Positions 1-9,190 of a stretch of 25,637 nt of DNA are shown here, one piece after another. The stretch lies in assembly GCA_026002305.1 (NCBI GenBank), contig BOBI01000015.1, positions 1 through 25,637 on the forward strand, in the 5' to 3' direction. Below the pieces are notes generated by a model. It saw nothing but the letters and a program-made list of their open reading frames with translations, did no database searches and was not told the origin of the DNA. How positions within the stretch are numbered: the stretch's first letter is position 1; each line of letters starts with the position of its first letter. The translations under genes and the position numbers were made by a program. Origin of the DNA: Spirochaetia bacterium. GTDB lineage: Bacteria > Spirochaetota > Spirochaetia > Treponematales > Breznakiellaceae.

Positions 1-83
1 CTGAAAGGTTCCATTGTGGAGCGTATTGCGTCATGCGGATTAATAAGCCGCTGGTGATCAAAGAAAAGAAACCGTTCCGATAG
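1..83 (+). CDS. possible C-terminal end of an unidentified gene
   Basis: An open frame enters from the left edge and stops at a TAG ending at 83. It would encode about 26 residues ending in a basic tail (KEKKPFR). It would converge on the cysN 3' end. Too short to identify, and it may be chance. Confidence 0.25.
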   Translation, partial: ERFHCGAYCVMRINKPLVIKEKKPFR

Positions 84-187
84 CACTAACGCGAAACAAT
101 GGGTTCTTTCAGCGTCATCCGTTTTTGCGTTAAAGGCAGAAAGAAATGTATTTGGAGCGGGGGATTTGTTCAAATTCAGAATTGCTG

Positions 188-1558
188 CTAGAAGCGCTCA
201 GGAAAATATTTTTTGAGCAGGGCAAAAAGCTCATCGACAAACTCACCGTCAACAGTACAGGATGATTTTACCGCACTGCTTTCTTCACTAACGCTTTCAA
301 GGACTATGCCGCCGCCCGCCGCGTCGTAGCCGTCTACCAGCACAAAGCGTCCCAGTGATGCGTTATACGCAAACGGCGTAAAAGCCAAAAGATGCGGCAG
401 GCTTAGTACAACACAGGCACATTCGTGGCGGCGCACACATTCAGGATGAGCGTTATGTGCCGCATCCTTAGAAGCCTCGCCAACTAGACGCTCTATGCGT
501 TCCAGACGTACGGGCAACTTAGCCGCGCCTAATTTAAATGTATAATCTTTTCCACGTACAAAGGGCGCTTCCCCCAACCAGATAATATTTGCCCGCAGTT
601 TTGTACTAACATAAACCTGTTGTGCGGTATCGGCTTTTACCATCACCTCTCCGCGTTTAACGTAAATTTCTTCTTGCAGGGTAAAGCCTGCCGCCTCGCC
701 GGACAGTACTTTAGTTTTAGGCGGCGCGTTCCATGTTTCAATACCGGCTATATGCGCCGTTTTATTTGACGGCAGGAATTTTATTTTTTCGCCTATTTGT
801 ATGGCGCCGCTTACAACACTGCCCGCATATATCCTACGTTCGTCATCATCATCACTAAAACGGTATACATCTTGTAATGGCATTGCGAAAAACGAATCTT
901 CGTCCCCGCGTAAATTGGTAAAACTATCCAGCGCCTGTAGAATTGTTTTGCCGGTATACCACGGCATTTCCGTAGATGGTTTGGTTATATTTTTTCCTTC
1001 GCGGGCGCTTACCGGAATAAATGCACTTGGAACTACCTTTAATGTTGATAGGTATTCGCTGTACTCTTTTTTTATCCGGTTAAAAACTTTTTCATCATAG
1101 CCCAGCATATCGAGTTTGTTGACGGCTATTATAACCTGCGATATGCCCAACAATGACAACAAAAGCCCGTGCCGTTTGGAATTTTCCGCGACACCTTCCA
1201 CGGCATCGATCACCAGCACGGCGGCGGAGGCGCGTGAGGCGCCGCTTAGCATATTGCGTAAAAATTCAATATGCCCGGGCGCATCAATGATTATATATTC
1301 ACGTACCGCGCTCTTAAAAAAAATACGGGCGCTGTCAATTGTTATACCCTGCTTTTGTTCGTCATCCAGTGCGTCAAGCAAAAAAGCGTATTCAAATACA
1401 CGGCCGTTTTTTTTACAGTTGTCTTTAACCGCTTGCAGTTTACCCTCCGGCAGCGCAAGCGTATCGGCAAGCAAACGCCCTACAAGCGTACTCTTGCCGT
1501 GATCAACATGTCCTGTTATAACAATATTCATTCGTTCAGTCTGATTATCGACACCCAT
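188..1558 (-). CDS. cysN: sulfate adenylyltransferase subunit 1 (GTPase subunit of ATP sulfurylase)
   Basis: This is the GTP-hydrolysing subunit that drives CysD-catalysed formation of adenosine 5'-phosphosulfate (APS) from ATP and sulfate in the cytoplasm. It is an EF-Tu-like GTPase: G1 GHVDHGKST near residues 16-24, G3 DAPGH, G4 NKLD, followed by the beta-barrel domains. At about 456 aa it is slightly shorter than the 475-aa E. coli protein, and there is no fused CysC kinase domain. The ATG at 1558 shares one base with the cysD stop (TGATG), so translational coupling is likely; a GTG one codon earlier is possible but less attractive. It is the last visible gene of the sulfate operon. Confidence 0.93.
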   Translation of the reverse strand: MGVDNQTERMNIVITGHVDHGKSTLVGRLLADTLALPEGKLQAVKDNCKKNGRVFEYAFLLDALDDEQKQGITIDSARIFFKSAVREYIIIDAPGHIEFLRNMLSGASRASAAVLVIDAVEGVAENSKRHGLLLSLLGISQVIIAVNKLDMLGYDEKVFNRIKKEYSEYLSTLKVVPSAFIPVSAREGKNITKPSTEMPWYTGKTILQALDSFTNLRGDEDSFFAMPLQDVYRFSDDDDERRIYAGSVVSGAIQIGEKIKFLPSNKTAHIAGIETWNAPPKTKVLSGEAAGFTLQEEIYVKRGEVMVKADTAQQVYVSTKLRANIIWLGEAPFVRGKDYTFKLGAAKLPVRLERIERLVGEASKDAAHNAHPECVRRHECACVVLSLPHLLAFTPFAYNASLGRFVLVDGYDAAGGGIVLESVSEESSAVKSSCTVDGEFVDELFALLKKYFPERF

Positions 1559-2436
1559 CACATATACCCTTCTTTCCGCAGTGTTTCCAATGTGCCGCCG
1601 CCGTCTTTATCCTGCGCTCTGCCGGAACGCTCCGCGATATTGCGGAATTTGCCGCTTTTTAATTCTTCAATAATTTCTGCCGGATTATGCGCATCCGAAT
1701 CAACAGGAAATGTACACGGGTAGCAGCCCAGCGAACGGAAGCGTTTACCATCACCCTGATTGTAGTAAATTGAAATTGTAGGTATCTTTTCTTTTTCGAT
1801 GTATTCCCAAATATCTAACTCTGTCCAATCCAAAAGCGGATGTACACGTACATGGGTGTGCGGGGCGAATTCGGTTTTGTAGAGATTCCATAATTCAGGC
1901 GGCTGGGCGCTTGCGTCCCATTCGCTTTTTTCGTCCCGAGTGGAAAACACACGCTCCTTTGAGCGGCTCCCTTCCTCGTCGCTGCGTACGCCGACGATAA
2001 CGGCGTTATACGCTTCCGCTTTTTCAAATTCTTCCCAACTGTCTTTTTTCGGATCGTAGATACGCCGTGCCCCTGTGCCGTCGAGCGTTTCGCGTAACGG
2101 AATTGTTTTTAATTCTTTACAGCACGTTATACGATCAAGCCCGTCCGGGAAAGTACGTTTTTCGGCAAGAGCTTTTTTATTTTGTCCTACGACAAGGCGC
2201 AAATGTAATTCTTTTGCCAGCCTGTCGCGGTAGGAAATCATTTCCGGTATTTTATAATTGGTATCAATGTGTATAAGCTCAAACGGCACATGACCAAAAA
2301 ACGCTTTCTTGGCGAGCCACAACAGTACAGTACTGTCTTTTCCGATAGACCAGAGCATACCGGTATTTTTAAACGATTTATACGCCTCGCGGATTATAAA
2401 GACGCTCTGCGCTTCTAATTTGTCCAGTCGTTCCAT
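1558..2436 (-). CDS. cysD: sulfate adenylyltransferase subunit 2
   Basis: Catalytic subunit of ATP sulfurylase, forming APS from sulfate and ATP together with CysN. The N-terminal PP-loop reads SIGKDS, the version normal for CysD, and the family block [15 protein letters not shown] is present mid-protein, with [10 protein letters not shown] towards the C-terminus. I place the start at the ATG at 2436 ([11 protein letters not shown], 292 aa), which matches the family N-terminus. The frame is open further upstream, but that extension overlaps cysH and has no family character. The cysH stop lies only 7 bases upstream and no strong ribosome-binding site is visible, which again suggests coupled translation. 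Confidence 0.94.
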   Translation of the reverse strand: MERLDKLEAQSVFIIREAYKSFKNTGMLWSIGKDSTVLLWLAKKAFFGHVPFELIHIDTNYKIPEMISYRDRLAKELHLRLVVGQNKKALAEKRTFPDGLDRITCCKELKTIPLRETLDGTGARRIYDPKKDSWEEFEKAEAYNAVIVGVRSDEEGSRSKERVFSTRDEKSEWDASAQPPELWNLYKTEFAPHTHVRVHPLLDWTELDIWEYIEKEKIPTISIYYNQGDGKRFRSLGCYPCTFPVDSDAHNPAEIIEELKSGKFRNIAERSGRAQDKDGGGTLETLRKEGYM

Positions 2437-2443
2437 ATTGATT

Positions 2444-3106
2444 TTACAGCTTAACGTGCAAGCCGCACTCCTTACAATCCGCTTTTTCCCACCACCAGCG
2501 GCCCGCGCGTATGTCCTCGCCTTCCTGCACGGCGCGGGTACAGGAAACACAGCCTATGCTTGTAAATCCTTGTGCATACAATGGGTGCAATGGTAAATTA
2601 TTTTTTGCTATATAATCCATAAGTTCTTTATGCGTCCAATCGTATAACGGATTGATTTTAAAGATGAGGTGTTTTTCATCAAACTCTAATAACTGTAATT
2701 CCGTCCGCGTAACGGACTGCCCACGCCGCATACCCGTTACCCAAGCGGCGCGTCCTTCAAGCGCGGCATCCAGCACATCAACTTTTCTTATTTGACAGCA
2801 CAGGTGCCGTTTTTCAAGACTTTCACGCATACCATATTCGCCAAGCTCCGCTTCCAGTTTTTCAATTTTATGTTTTACAGGATAATATTTTTTTATACTG
2901 ATGTTAAAAAATTTTTCTACTGCGGTATGATACCCTTGTGTTTCGGGAAAGAGCTTGCCGGTATCAATCGTAAATACTTCAAGGTTATTAACTTTTGCCT
3001 CCAGCAGCAAATGCAAAACCGCAATATCCTCCGCCTGATAACTAAATGCAAGCAATGTTTTTCCGTTGATTTTTTTTGTTATATCTTGTACATAATTGTT
3101 ATTCAT
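2444..3106 (-). CDS. cysH: assimilatory adenylylsulfate (APS) reductase, CysH family
   Basis: Reduces APS to sulfite using thioredoxin- or glutaredoxin-type reductant. The 220-aa protein has the PP-loop-like segment near residues 20-30, a Cys-Cys pair at 103-104 and CxxC at 186-189. These four cysteines bind the 4Fe-4S cluster that distinguishes APS reductases from PAPS reductases. The catalytic KECGLH motif is at the extreme C-terminus (Cys214). This fits the operon, which has CysD and CysN but no CysC APS kinase. The ATG overlaps the cysA stop codon by three bases (ATGA). The APS rather than PAPS assignment is inferred from the cysteine pattern. Confidence 0.92.
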   Translation of the reverse strand: MNNNYVQDITKKINGKTLLAFSYQAEDIAVLHLLLEAKVNNLEVFTIDTGKLFPETQGYHTAVEKFFNISIKKYYPVKHKIEKLEAELGEYGMRESLEKRHLCCQIRKVDVLDAALEGRAAWVTGMRRGQSVTRTELQLLEFDEKHLIFKINPLYDWTHKELMDYIAKNNLPLHPLYAQGFTSIGCVSCTRAVQEGEDIRAGRWWWEKADCKECGLHVKL

Positions 3107-4173
3107 ATTGTATAATCACTCCATTGCTCGTCGGAAGAGTATATTCTGGCGCTTTCAAACCTTAAATACACAAAATCAACTTCGGCTTTTTTAATAATAG
3201 CCCATTCGGATTTACTTACATCCGCTTCAATGTTACGCTCCCCTTCCAATGTTTTAAGTTCCACACGTACACGGCTGCCTAACAAACGGTACGAAATTAT
3301 TTTTGCTTTGATACCCCTGCCGGTATCATCAGATGGACTAAGGGTAATATCCTGCGGACGAACAAAAAATTTCACATCCCCGTCATCTTTCGGCGCGTCT
3401 TCAGACTTGTTTAGATCGATAGCCCCTTTTTTTAAACGGGCATGAAACAGGTTGACATTTCCCAAAAAGCCGTACACAAAAGGATTTGCAGGATTATCGT
3501 AAACATCGTCCGGCGTGCCGCTCTGTTCAATCCTGCCTTTGTTCAGTATAACGATTGAATCTGAAACTTCAAGGGCTTCTTCCTGATCGTGGGTAACAAA
3601 GACACTCGTTACACGCAATTCATCGTTAAGGCGGCGCAGGCTTCTGCGCAATTCCTGCCGCACCTTTGCGTCTAACGCGCCGAACGGTTCGTCGAGCAGC
3701 AGCACCTTAGGCTCGACGGCAAGTGCGCGGGCAAGCGCAACACGCTGCTTTTGTCCGCCGGATAATTCCTGCGGCAGGCGGTTTGCCATTGATTGAAGCT
3801 GCACCATCGACAAAAGCCTTAAAACCCGCTCCTTTATTTCCGCTTTTGACGGGCGTGTTTTACGCGGCCGTATATTAAGACCAAACGCAACATTATCAAA
3901 TACGCTCATGTGTTTAAAAAGCGCATAATGCTGAAAGACAAAACCTACGCCGCGATCACGTATCTGTTTGTTTGTAGTATCCACGCCGAAAAAAATCACC
4001 GCGCCTGAGTCGGCAGTTTCCAGCCCTGCGATGATCCGCAGCAATGTTGTCTTACCGGAGCCGGACGGTCCCAACAATGCGGTGATCTGTCCTTCCGGTA
4101 TGTTAAGCTGTACATTGTCCAATGCCGTAAAATCTCCAAACTTTTTTGATATGTGATCAATTTGTATACTCAT
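3103..4173 (-). CDS. cysA: sulfate/thiosulfate ABC transporter ATP-binding protein
   Basis: The ATPase that powers sulfate import through CysT and CysW. All ABC motifs are visible: Walker [10 protein letters not shown] (35-43), signature LSGGQ (138-142), Walker B VLLLDEP (158-164) and H-loop His196 in VTHDQEEA. The C-terminal third is the accessory beta domain seen in CysA/MalK-type ATPases. The length of 356 aa is normal. The start is supported by AAAGGA about 8 bases upstream. It follows cysW after a gap of 52 bases and overlaps cysH by four bases. Confidence 0.94.
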   Translation of the reverse strand: MSIQIDHISKKFGDFTALDNVQLNIPEGQITALLGPSGSGKTTLLRIIAGLETADSGAVIFFGVDTTNKQIRDRGVGFVFQHYALFKHMSVFDNVAFGLNIRPRKTRPSKAEIKERVLRLLSMVQLQSMANRLPQELSGGQKQRVALARALAVEPKVLLLDEPFGALDAKVRQELRRSLRRLNDELRVTSVFVTHDQEEALEVSDSIVILNKGRIEQSGTPDDVYDNPANPFVYGFLGNVNLFHARLKKGAIDLNKSEDAPKDDGDVKFFVRPQDITLSPSDDTGRGIKAKIISYRLLGSRVRVELKTLEGERNIEADVSKSEWAIIKKAEVDFVYLRFESARIYSSDEQWSDYTI

Positions 4174-4225
4174 ACTGCTTCCTTTATTCGTGTTGAGGGG
4201 GTTGTTGATTTACTATCCCCTATTT

Positions 4226-5068
4226 CTACACCTGATGTCTCTTTCGCTGCTCCGCAATAAATTTTTCGATAATTGTTTTTACAATAATCGTTACCAATGC
4301 TATAAGCGTTAAAAGCGATGCGACGGCAAATGCGGCATTGAACATATATTCACCATATAAAATATCAATGTAGAGCGGCATCGTTGTGGTAACGCCGCGT
4401 ATTAATCCCGACACAACGGATACCGCGCCAAACTCACCGATTGAGCGGGCGTTTGTTAGTACAACACCGTACAACAATCCCCATTTGATGTTAGGCAGCG
4501 TTACCTTCCAAAATACCTGAAAGCCCCGCGCTCCCAATGTAAGGGCGGCTTCCTCATCATCCTTGCCTATTTCCTGCATAAGCGGAATAAGTTCGCGGGC
4601 TACAAACGGGAATGTTACAAAAGCCGTCGCTATAACAATTCCCGGAATGGCAAATACAATTTTGATATTGTGGGTGCTTAGCCAATGGCCAAACCAGCCG
4701 AAAGAACCAAACAAAAATATAAATAACAAACCGGCGATAACAGGAGAAATAGCAAACGGAATTTCAATCAGGGTGATCAAAATATTTTTGCCCCTAAAAT
4801 TAAATTTGGTAATTGCCCATGCCAATAGAACGCCGAAAAATGTATTCACCGGAACGCAGATAAGAGCTGTAAGCAGTGTCAGTTTTATCGAATTAAAAAC
4901 ATCATGACCTAATAGCGCGGCGGCATAAACTTTAAGACCGCCGTCAAAGGCTTGAGTAAATATAGTCCACAACGGCAGAAAGACAAACACGCTTAAAAAT
5001 AAAAGTGTTATGATTATCAATATAGGTTTTAGGAGATAAGGTTCCTGCGCCGTTGAAAGGGTTTTCAT
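4226..5068 (-). CDS. cysW: sulfate ABC transporter permease
   Basis: One of the two inner-membrane channel subunits of the sulfate importer. About 280 aa with six hydrophobic segments and the cytoplasmic EAA-type loop (DDEEAALTLGARGFQ with conserved Gly) that docks on CysA. The start at 5068 gives MKTLSTAQEPYLL, overlaps the cysT stop (ATGA) and has GGAG just upstream. A longer reading from 5134 would run into cysT and is unlikely. Assigned as CysW rather than CysT by gene order. Confidence 0.91.
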   Translation of the reverse strand: MKTLSTAQEPYLLKPILIIITLLFLSVFVFLPLWTIFTQAFDGGLKVYAAALLGHDVFNSIKLTLLTALICVPVNTFFGVLLAWAITKFNFRGKNILITLIEIPFAISPVIAGLLFIFLFGSFGWFGHWLSTHNIKIVFAIPGIVIATAFVTFPFVARELIPLMQEIGKDDEEAALTLGARGFQVFWKVTLPNIKWGLLYGVVLTNARSIGEFGAVSVVSGLIRGVTTTMPLYIDILYGEYMFNAAFAVASLLTLIALVTIIVKTIIEKFIAEQRKRHQV

Positions 5069-5892
5069 TTTTTTCTCCAGTTTTTTGCAAATGCCTGTAA
5101 AAGATTTACGCACAAAAGCAGGATAAATGCGCAAAAGAGCATACTCACTCCAATTGCGCTCGCCCCCTTGTAATCAAACTGCATAAGTTTTTTTATGATG
5201 AGGAGCGGCACGATCTCACTTTCATAAGGCATATTGCTTGAAATAAAAATTACCGATCCGTACTCGCCTAGTCCCCGCGCAAACGCCATCGCAAATCCGG
5301 TAAGAAGCGCCGGAAAAATCGACGGAAAAATAACTTTTAAAAATGTCAAATAAAAATTCGCGCCAAGGCTTGCAGCCGCCTCCTCAACTTCTTTGTCGAG
5401 TTCCTCAATAACCGGCTGCACGGTGCGCACAACAAACGGCAGCCCTATAAAGATAAGCGCGATAACTATGCCCGCTTTTGAAAATCCTATGATAACGCCA
5501 AACTTTCCCAAAAATTTTCCTAATATCCCATTAGGCGAAAACACCGTGGCAAGCGCTATGCCTGCCACCGATGTAGGAATAGCGAACGGCAGATCGATAA
5601 AGGCGTCTAAAATACGTTTGCCAAAAAATTTATACCGCGTTAAAACCCATGCAATAACAAGCCCGAAAAAGAAATTGATAAGCGCGGCAAAAAATGTTGA
5701 CGAAAGCGAAATTTTAAATGCGGCAAGTACTCTGTCGTCTAACACAATATGAAAAAATTCTTTTGGCGTTAGATGCGCCGAATAGATCACAAGCGCGCTT
5801 AACGGAATTAAAATTAAGAATGACATGTAAGTTAGTGATAATCCCAAACTTAATCCAAAGCCGGGCAGACGCGCCGTGTTTTTCTGTTTCAT
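5065..5892 (-). CDS. cysT: sulfate ABC transporter permease
   Basis: Second membrane subunit of the sulfate importer (cysT, also called cysU), 275 aa, with six predicted membrane spans and the EAA loop (KEVEEAAASLGANFY). Its ribosome-binding site (GGAG, about 8 bases before the ATG) lies at the very edge of the multi-hairpin repeat at 5897-6155. In the other repeat copies this position reads GGAC, so a single base difference appears to make the site a Shine-Dalgarno. Confidence 0.92.
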   Translation of the reverse strand: MKQKNTARLPGFGLSLGLSLTYMSFLILIPLSALVIYSAHLTPKEFFHIVLDDRVLAAFKISLSSTFFAALINFFFGLVIAWVLTRYKFFGKRILDAFIDLPFAIPTSVAGIALATVFSPNGILGKFLGKFGVIIGFSKAGIVIALIFIGLPFVVRTVQPVIEELDKEVEEAAASLGANFYLTFLKVIFPSIFPALLTGFAMAFARGLGEYGSVIFISSNMPYESEIVPLLIIKKLMQFDYKGASAIGVSMLFCAFILLLCVNLLQAFAKNWRKK

Positions 5893-5896
5893 TTTT

Positions 5897-6155
5897 TATT
5901 CTCCGTGCGGTTTAATACCGCGCCGCTCTGCGGCGGTTCTTCTAAAGCGGTAGTAAACCGCACACGTACAATCACCTCCTATAGAAGAGAGTATAACATT
6001 TAAGAACAAAGAAAAACTGCGAAAGCAGTTTCCCCCATTTGTACCAGTTAACCCGAACAAATGTATCCCCCACAGCTTTGGTTTTGTATCCATTCATAAG
6101 ATTGGAACAAAAACAAAGCTGATACCGCGCTGCTCTGCGGCGCGGTAGTTCATTT
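5897..6155 (+). repeat. multi-hairpin dispersed repeat, copy A
   Basis: One of four related repeats (others at 18231, 20071 and 23358). Hairpin I has arms GTGCGGTTTA (5905-5914) and TAAACCGCAC (5954-5963). Hairpin II is AACTGCGAAAGCAGTT near 6015-6030. Hairpin III pairs CAGCTTTGGTTTTGT near 6073 with ACAAAAACAAAGCTG ending at 6121. Hairpin IV is TACCGCGC with GCGCGGTA near 6123-6148. This is the longest copy and carries both middle modules. It fills the whole sbp-cysT gap inside the operon. I see no gene in it. Confidence 0.85.
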
Positions 6156-7223
6156 CTTTTTTAGGTCCGTATAAAGTTTGTCGAATTGAGCTCCGTCGGA
6201 AAAATGTTCTGTCTGAGCTTTGCGCCAACCGCCGAACACATCATCAATCGTGATAAGACGGAGTTTAGGAAATTGATCCGCAAACTTCGCAACAATCTCC
6301 GGATCGCGCGGGCGGTAATAATTTTCTCCGGCAACGGACTGTCCCTCCTTGCTGTAAAGAAAGGTAAGGTAGTCTTTGGCTATCTGTTCCGTACCGCGTC
6401 TTTTCACCACCTCGTCTACCCACGCAATGGAAGGCTCGGCAAGTATACTCAAACTGGGAACGACAATCTCAAAATTACCCTTACCAAGCTCGTTAATCGA
6501 AAGGAATGCTTCGTTTTCCCATGCTAACAGTACATCGCCCAAACCGCGTTGAACAAAAGTGTTTGTGGACCCCCGCGCACCGGAATCCAAAACCGGTACA
6601 TTGGCATAGATTTTTTTAACAAAATCAAAAGCCGCCTGCTCGCTGCCGTATTTTTCCAACGCATAAGCCCAAGCTGCAAGGTAATTCCAACGCGCACCGC
6701 CGGAAGTTTTCGGGTCCGGCGTGATGATCTGTACCCTACCGGTGGCAAGGTCGTCCCAGTCCTTGATGTTTTTGGGATTACCGGCGCGGACAAGGAATAC
6801 AATAGTCGAGGTGTAAGGAGCGCTGTTGTCAGGCAGCCGCGAAATCCAGTTTTCGTCGATAATGTGGCGGGCATCGACTATAGCGTCAATGTCGTAAGCA
6901 AGCGCAAGTGTAACCACATCGGCTTCCAGACCTTCGATAACCGCGCGGGCCTGCCCGCCCGAACCGCCGTGCGACTGGTTTACCGTGATGGTTTTACCGG
7001 TTTTTGCCTTATAATACGCAATAAATTTTTCGTTAAAAGCGCGGTACAATTCCCGCGTAGGGTCGTACGACACATTGAGTAAGGTTACTTCCTTCGCTTC
7101 CGATGCACCGGCGCCTTCCACTCCGTTTTTTTTACCCGAGCAAGACAGTGTTAAGCCAGCCGCAAATAAAACCAAAGCGATAAACCCAAACTGAACCCAA
7201 CTACCGAAAATCCTTTTTTTCAT
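6150..7223 (-). CDS. sbp: sulfate-binding protein of the ABC importer (lipoprotein)
   Basis: Extracytoplasmic receptor that delivers sulfate to CysTWA. 357 aa. The N-terminus is a basic stretch, a hydrophobic segment and then TLSCS, read as a relaxed spirochaete-type lipobox with Cys28. Family landmarks are visible, including [14 protein letters not shown] and [13 protein letters not shown]. The start has AAGGAG 6-8 bases upstream. The protein ends in Lys residues and its TGA stop is the first part of the adjoining repeat (AATGAACTACCG), so the repeat defines the 3' end of the gene. First gene of the sulfate operon; sbp and cysP are not separable from sequence alone. Confidence 0.92.
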   Translation of the reverse strand: MKKRIFGSWVQFGFIALVLFAAGLTLSCSGKKNGVEGAGASEAKEVTLLNVSYDPTRELYRAFNEKFIAYYKAKTGKTITVNQSHGGSGGQARAVIEGLEADVVTLALAYDIDAIVDARHIIDENWISRLPDNSAPYTSTIVFLVRAGNPKNIKDWDDLATGRVQIITPDPKTSGGARWNYLAAWAYALEKYGSEQAAFDFVKKIYANVPVLDSGARGSTNTFVQRGLGDVLLAWENEAFLSINELGKGNFEIVVPSLSILAEPSIAWVDEVVKRRGTEQIAKDYLTFLYSKEGQSVAGENYYRPRDPEIVAKFADQFPKLRLITIDDVFGGWRKAQTEHFSDGAQFDKLYTDLKKK

Positions 7224-7253
7224 GTTCTTCTCCTTTTGAAATATATTGAAACC

Positions 7254-7320
7254 ATATCCTATAAAAACGATCTGTTTAATAGGATATAAAGAGCTTACAA
7301 AGTCCCCAAAGTTATGTCAA
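7254..7320 (-). promoter_or_regulatory. candidate sbp operon promoter region with inverted repeat
   Basis: A 9-bp perfect inverted repeat, ATATCCTAT (7254-7262) and ATAGGATAT (7279-7287), with a 16-base spacer, lies 31-64 bases upstream of the sbp start. A minus-strand TTGACA lies at 7315-7320, but its matching -10 is weak (TAAGCT at 17-base spacing). The repeat could be an operator or a leader stem for sulfur-responsive control; no known riboswitch was recognised. Confidence 0.4.
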
Positions 7321-7359
7321 GCAGATTTTTTGGCGCAAAATGGGTGGAGAATAATGCCC

Positions 7360-8010
7360 TTACCGGTGCAATAAAATCTTTAGTTGGGTGATGACGCTGT
7401 AGGAGATTTCTTTTGAACGGAGCAGGTGTCCCCTAAGCGAGTTTGCCGCTTTTTTCCAGCTTTTATTCAGGCAGTATCGGGTAATTACGCCATGTTCCTG
7501 CTGGGATTGCTCAATGCGCTGCTTCCCTAGATTGCCGCTTAAAATGCGGAGCCGGATATTCTGTGTATAGGGGTATCTGTAGGCTTGTGTAAGATAGGTA
7601 TTTTTTGCAGCGTTTATAAACAGATGATGAAATTCGTCGTCTTTTTTATAGATTTCATCTACGGTAAACTTTTTTGGATTCTGTGAAAAAAAGCCCGCTA
7701 GTTTTTCGTAGACATCAGTGTTTATGGTTTTTCCATATTTTTCCAGAGCGTGAGGCTCAATAAGCATACGCAGCTCGTATATCTGCTCCACCTCCTCCAG
7801 GCTTATACCGGCAACAATAACCCCCCGTTTAGGTAGTATCTGTATAAGGGATTCCTGTTCCAGCCGGCTAAGTGCATCGCGGATTGGGGTACGGCTTACC
7901 TGCAAGTCTTCACGGAGCTTTTCTTCGTTCAGCAGGCTGTTTGGAGGATATTCACAACTGAGTATCTTTTGCTTAATCGTATTGTATGCTTGTAGTTTTA
8001 AACTTATCAC
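7360..8010 (-). CDS. GntR-family transcriptional regulator, FCD (FadR-like) subfamily
   Basis: Ligand-responsive DNA-binding repressor, 216 aa. The N-terminal winged helix carries the GntR signature (LREDLQVSRTPIRDALSRLE near residues 32-51). The C-terminal all-helical FCD ligand domain keeps the metal-type residues DDEFHH and later His. It starts at a GTG and is divergent from the dehydrogenase-TRAP-uxaE operon, whose promoter contains a GntR-type palindrome, so it very likely controls that operon. Its own minus-strand promoter (TTCACA at 8042-8047, TATGAT at 8019-8024, 17-base spacer) puts +1 only about two bases before the GTG, so the message looks nearly leaderless. The inducer is probably a hexuronate or related aldonate (inference). 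Confidence 0.88.
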   Translation of the reverse strand: MISLKLQAYNTIKQKILSCEYPPNSLLNEEKLREDLQVSRTPIRDALSRLEQESLIQILPKRGVIVAGISLEEVEQIYELRMLIEPHALEKYGKTINTDVYEKLAGFFSQNPKKFTVDEIYKKDDEFHHLFINAAKNTYLTQAYRYPYTQNIRLRILSGNLGKQRIEQSQQEHGVITRYCLNKSWKKAANSLRGHLLRSKEISYSVITQLKILLHR

Positions 8011-8018
8011 CGCTTGTA

Positions 8019-8047
8019 ATCATAGAATATAAACACTGTCTTGTGAA
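8019..8047 (-). promoter_or_regulatory. gntR promoter
   Basis: Minus-strand TTCACA (8042-8047) and TATGAT (8019-8024), each 5 of 6 to consensus with a 17-base spacer, pointing into the regulator at 8010. The predicted start is within about two bases of the GTG. Confidence 0.5.
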
Positions 8048-8070
8048 TTGTTATAAAAGCAAAAAAAAAG

Positions 8071-8099
8071 TTGACAATTCCGAAAAATGCCCCTAATAC
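8071..8099 (+). promoter_or_regulatory. promoter of the dehydrogenase-TRAP-uxaE operon
   Basis: TTGACA at 8071-8076, 17-base spacer, TAATAC at 8094-8099. The likely transcription start near 8106 falls within the palindrome at 8101-8112. Confidence 0.6.
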
Positions 8100-8100
8100 T

Positions 8101-8120
8101 GTTGTATACAACGTTGTATA
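8101..8120 (+). promoter_or_regulatory. GntR-type operator
   Basis: GTTGTATACAAC (8101-8112) is a perfect 12-bp palindrome, directly followed by a second, imperfect copy GTTGTATA (8113-8120). The TTGTATACAA core is the kind of site bound by FCD-type GntR repressors. Its place over +1, next to the divergent gntR gene, predicts simple repression. Confidence 0.65.
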
Positions 8121-8147
8121 TCACCATGGAAAAACGGAGCTTTGTCT

Positions 8148-9164
8148 ATGAAAGCCATTGTTATAGAAAATCCCGGCAGGGTGGCAATAAAAGAAATCGC
8201 CATGGCGCTGCCCGGAAAAGGGGAAGCCCTTTTAAAAATGAAGTACGGCGGTATCTGGGGCAGCGACCTAAACGCTTACCGCGGCGCGTCGTCCTATGTG
8301 TCCTACCCACGGATTGCCGGGCATGAATTCTCCGCCGAAATTATAGAAATCGAAAAAAATAGCTTTGGTCTTGAAAAAGGAATGTTGGTTACGGGGAACC
8401 CTTATTTTAACTGCGGTTCCTGCTATTCCTGCAGGCGGGGACTTCTGAATTGCTGTACGGACAATCAAACTATGGGTGTCCAACGCGAGGGCGCTTTTTC
8501 CGAATATTTTACCATGCCCATAGAGAGGCTATATCCGGGACAGGGACTGTCTGCCAAAACGCTGGCGTTAATCGAGCCTTTCTGTATTAGCTACCATGGC
8601 GTTGGTAAGGGAAATATTCAAAAAGGCGATAAGGCGCTTATTGTGGGGGCGGGAACCATCGGCATATTGGCGGCTCTTGCGGCAAAACTGCGTGGCGCAA
8701 AGGTTTACATGACCGACATATCGGAACAGAAACTGGCCATTGCGCAAGAATTCGGCATCGACGGAACCTTTGTAAACGCTTCGCCTGATGCATTTGAAAA
8801 GGGTGTAAACGAAAGCACCGGCGGCGATGGGTTTGACGCCGCTATCGAAGCGGTGGGGCTGCCCTCAACCTTTCAGAACTGCATTGATGCTGCAGCCTAC
8901 GGCGGACAGGTGGTGCTTATCGGGGTGGGAAAGAAAAATCTGGATTTCAATTTTACCCTGCTGCAAAAAAAAGAGCTTCATGTTTCGGGTTCACGGAATG
9001 CCTTAAAAAAAGATTTTATCGAACTTATCAATTTGGTTAAGGGTGAACATATCCCGCTGGATAAAATTATTACTAATATTTATGCCTTTGAGGATGCGCC
9101 CAAGGCATTCGCGGATTTTGACAAGAATGCGGCTTCAATGCTCAAGGTTGTCCTTGAGTTTTAG
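8148..9164 (+). CDS. zinc-type medium-chain dehydrogenase, probably acting on a hexonate
   Basis: NAD(P)-dependent MDR-family alcohol dehydrogenase, 338 aa. The ATG at 8148 is preceded by CGGAG at about 9 bases. The structural zinc Cys cluster (CGSCYSCRRGLLNCC), GHEFS and the later EP pair, and the nucleotide fold GAGTIGI are all present. The expected catalytic zinc Cys in the G-I-C-G-S-D motif is Trp here (GIWGSD). First gene of the operon with TRAP and UxaE. Relatives such as L-galactonate or L-gulonate 5-dehydrogenases make tagaturonate or fructuronate, the substrates of UxaE, which is the most coherent role (inference). The Trp substitution may alter metal use or make it inactive. Confidence 0.85.
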   Translation: MKAIVIENPGRVAIKEIAMALPGKGEALLKMKYGGIWGSDLNAYRGASSYVSYPRIAGHEFSAEIIEIEKNSFGLEKGMLVTGNPYFNCGSCYSCRRGLLNCCTDNQTMGVQREGAFSEYFTMPIERLYPGQGLSAKTLALIEPFCISYHGVGKGNIQKGDKALIVGAGTIGILAALAAKLRGAKVYMTDISEQKLAIAQEFGIDGTFVNASPDAFEKGVNESTGGDGFDAAIEAVGLPSTFQNCIDAAAYGGQVVLIGVGKKNLDFNFTLLQKKELHVSGSRNALKKDFIELINLVKGEHIPLDKIITNIYAFEDAPKAFADFDKNAASMLKVVLEF

Positions 9165-9190
9165 CATATTATTTTTAGGAGGAAGAGTGT

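Noticed and set aside
84..187. Imperfect TAACGC/GCGTTA inverted repeat after the left-edge gene as an attC or terminator
   Set aside because: The arms are short and the middle does not pair; no inner boxes or T-run.
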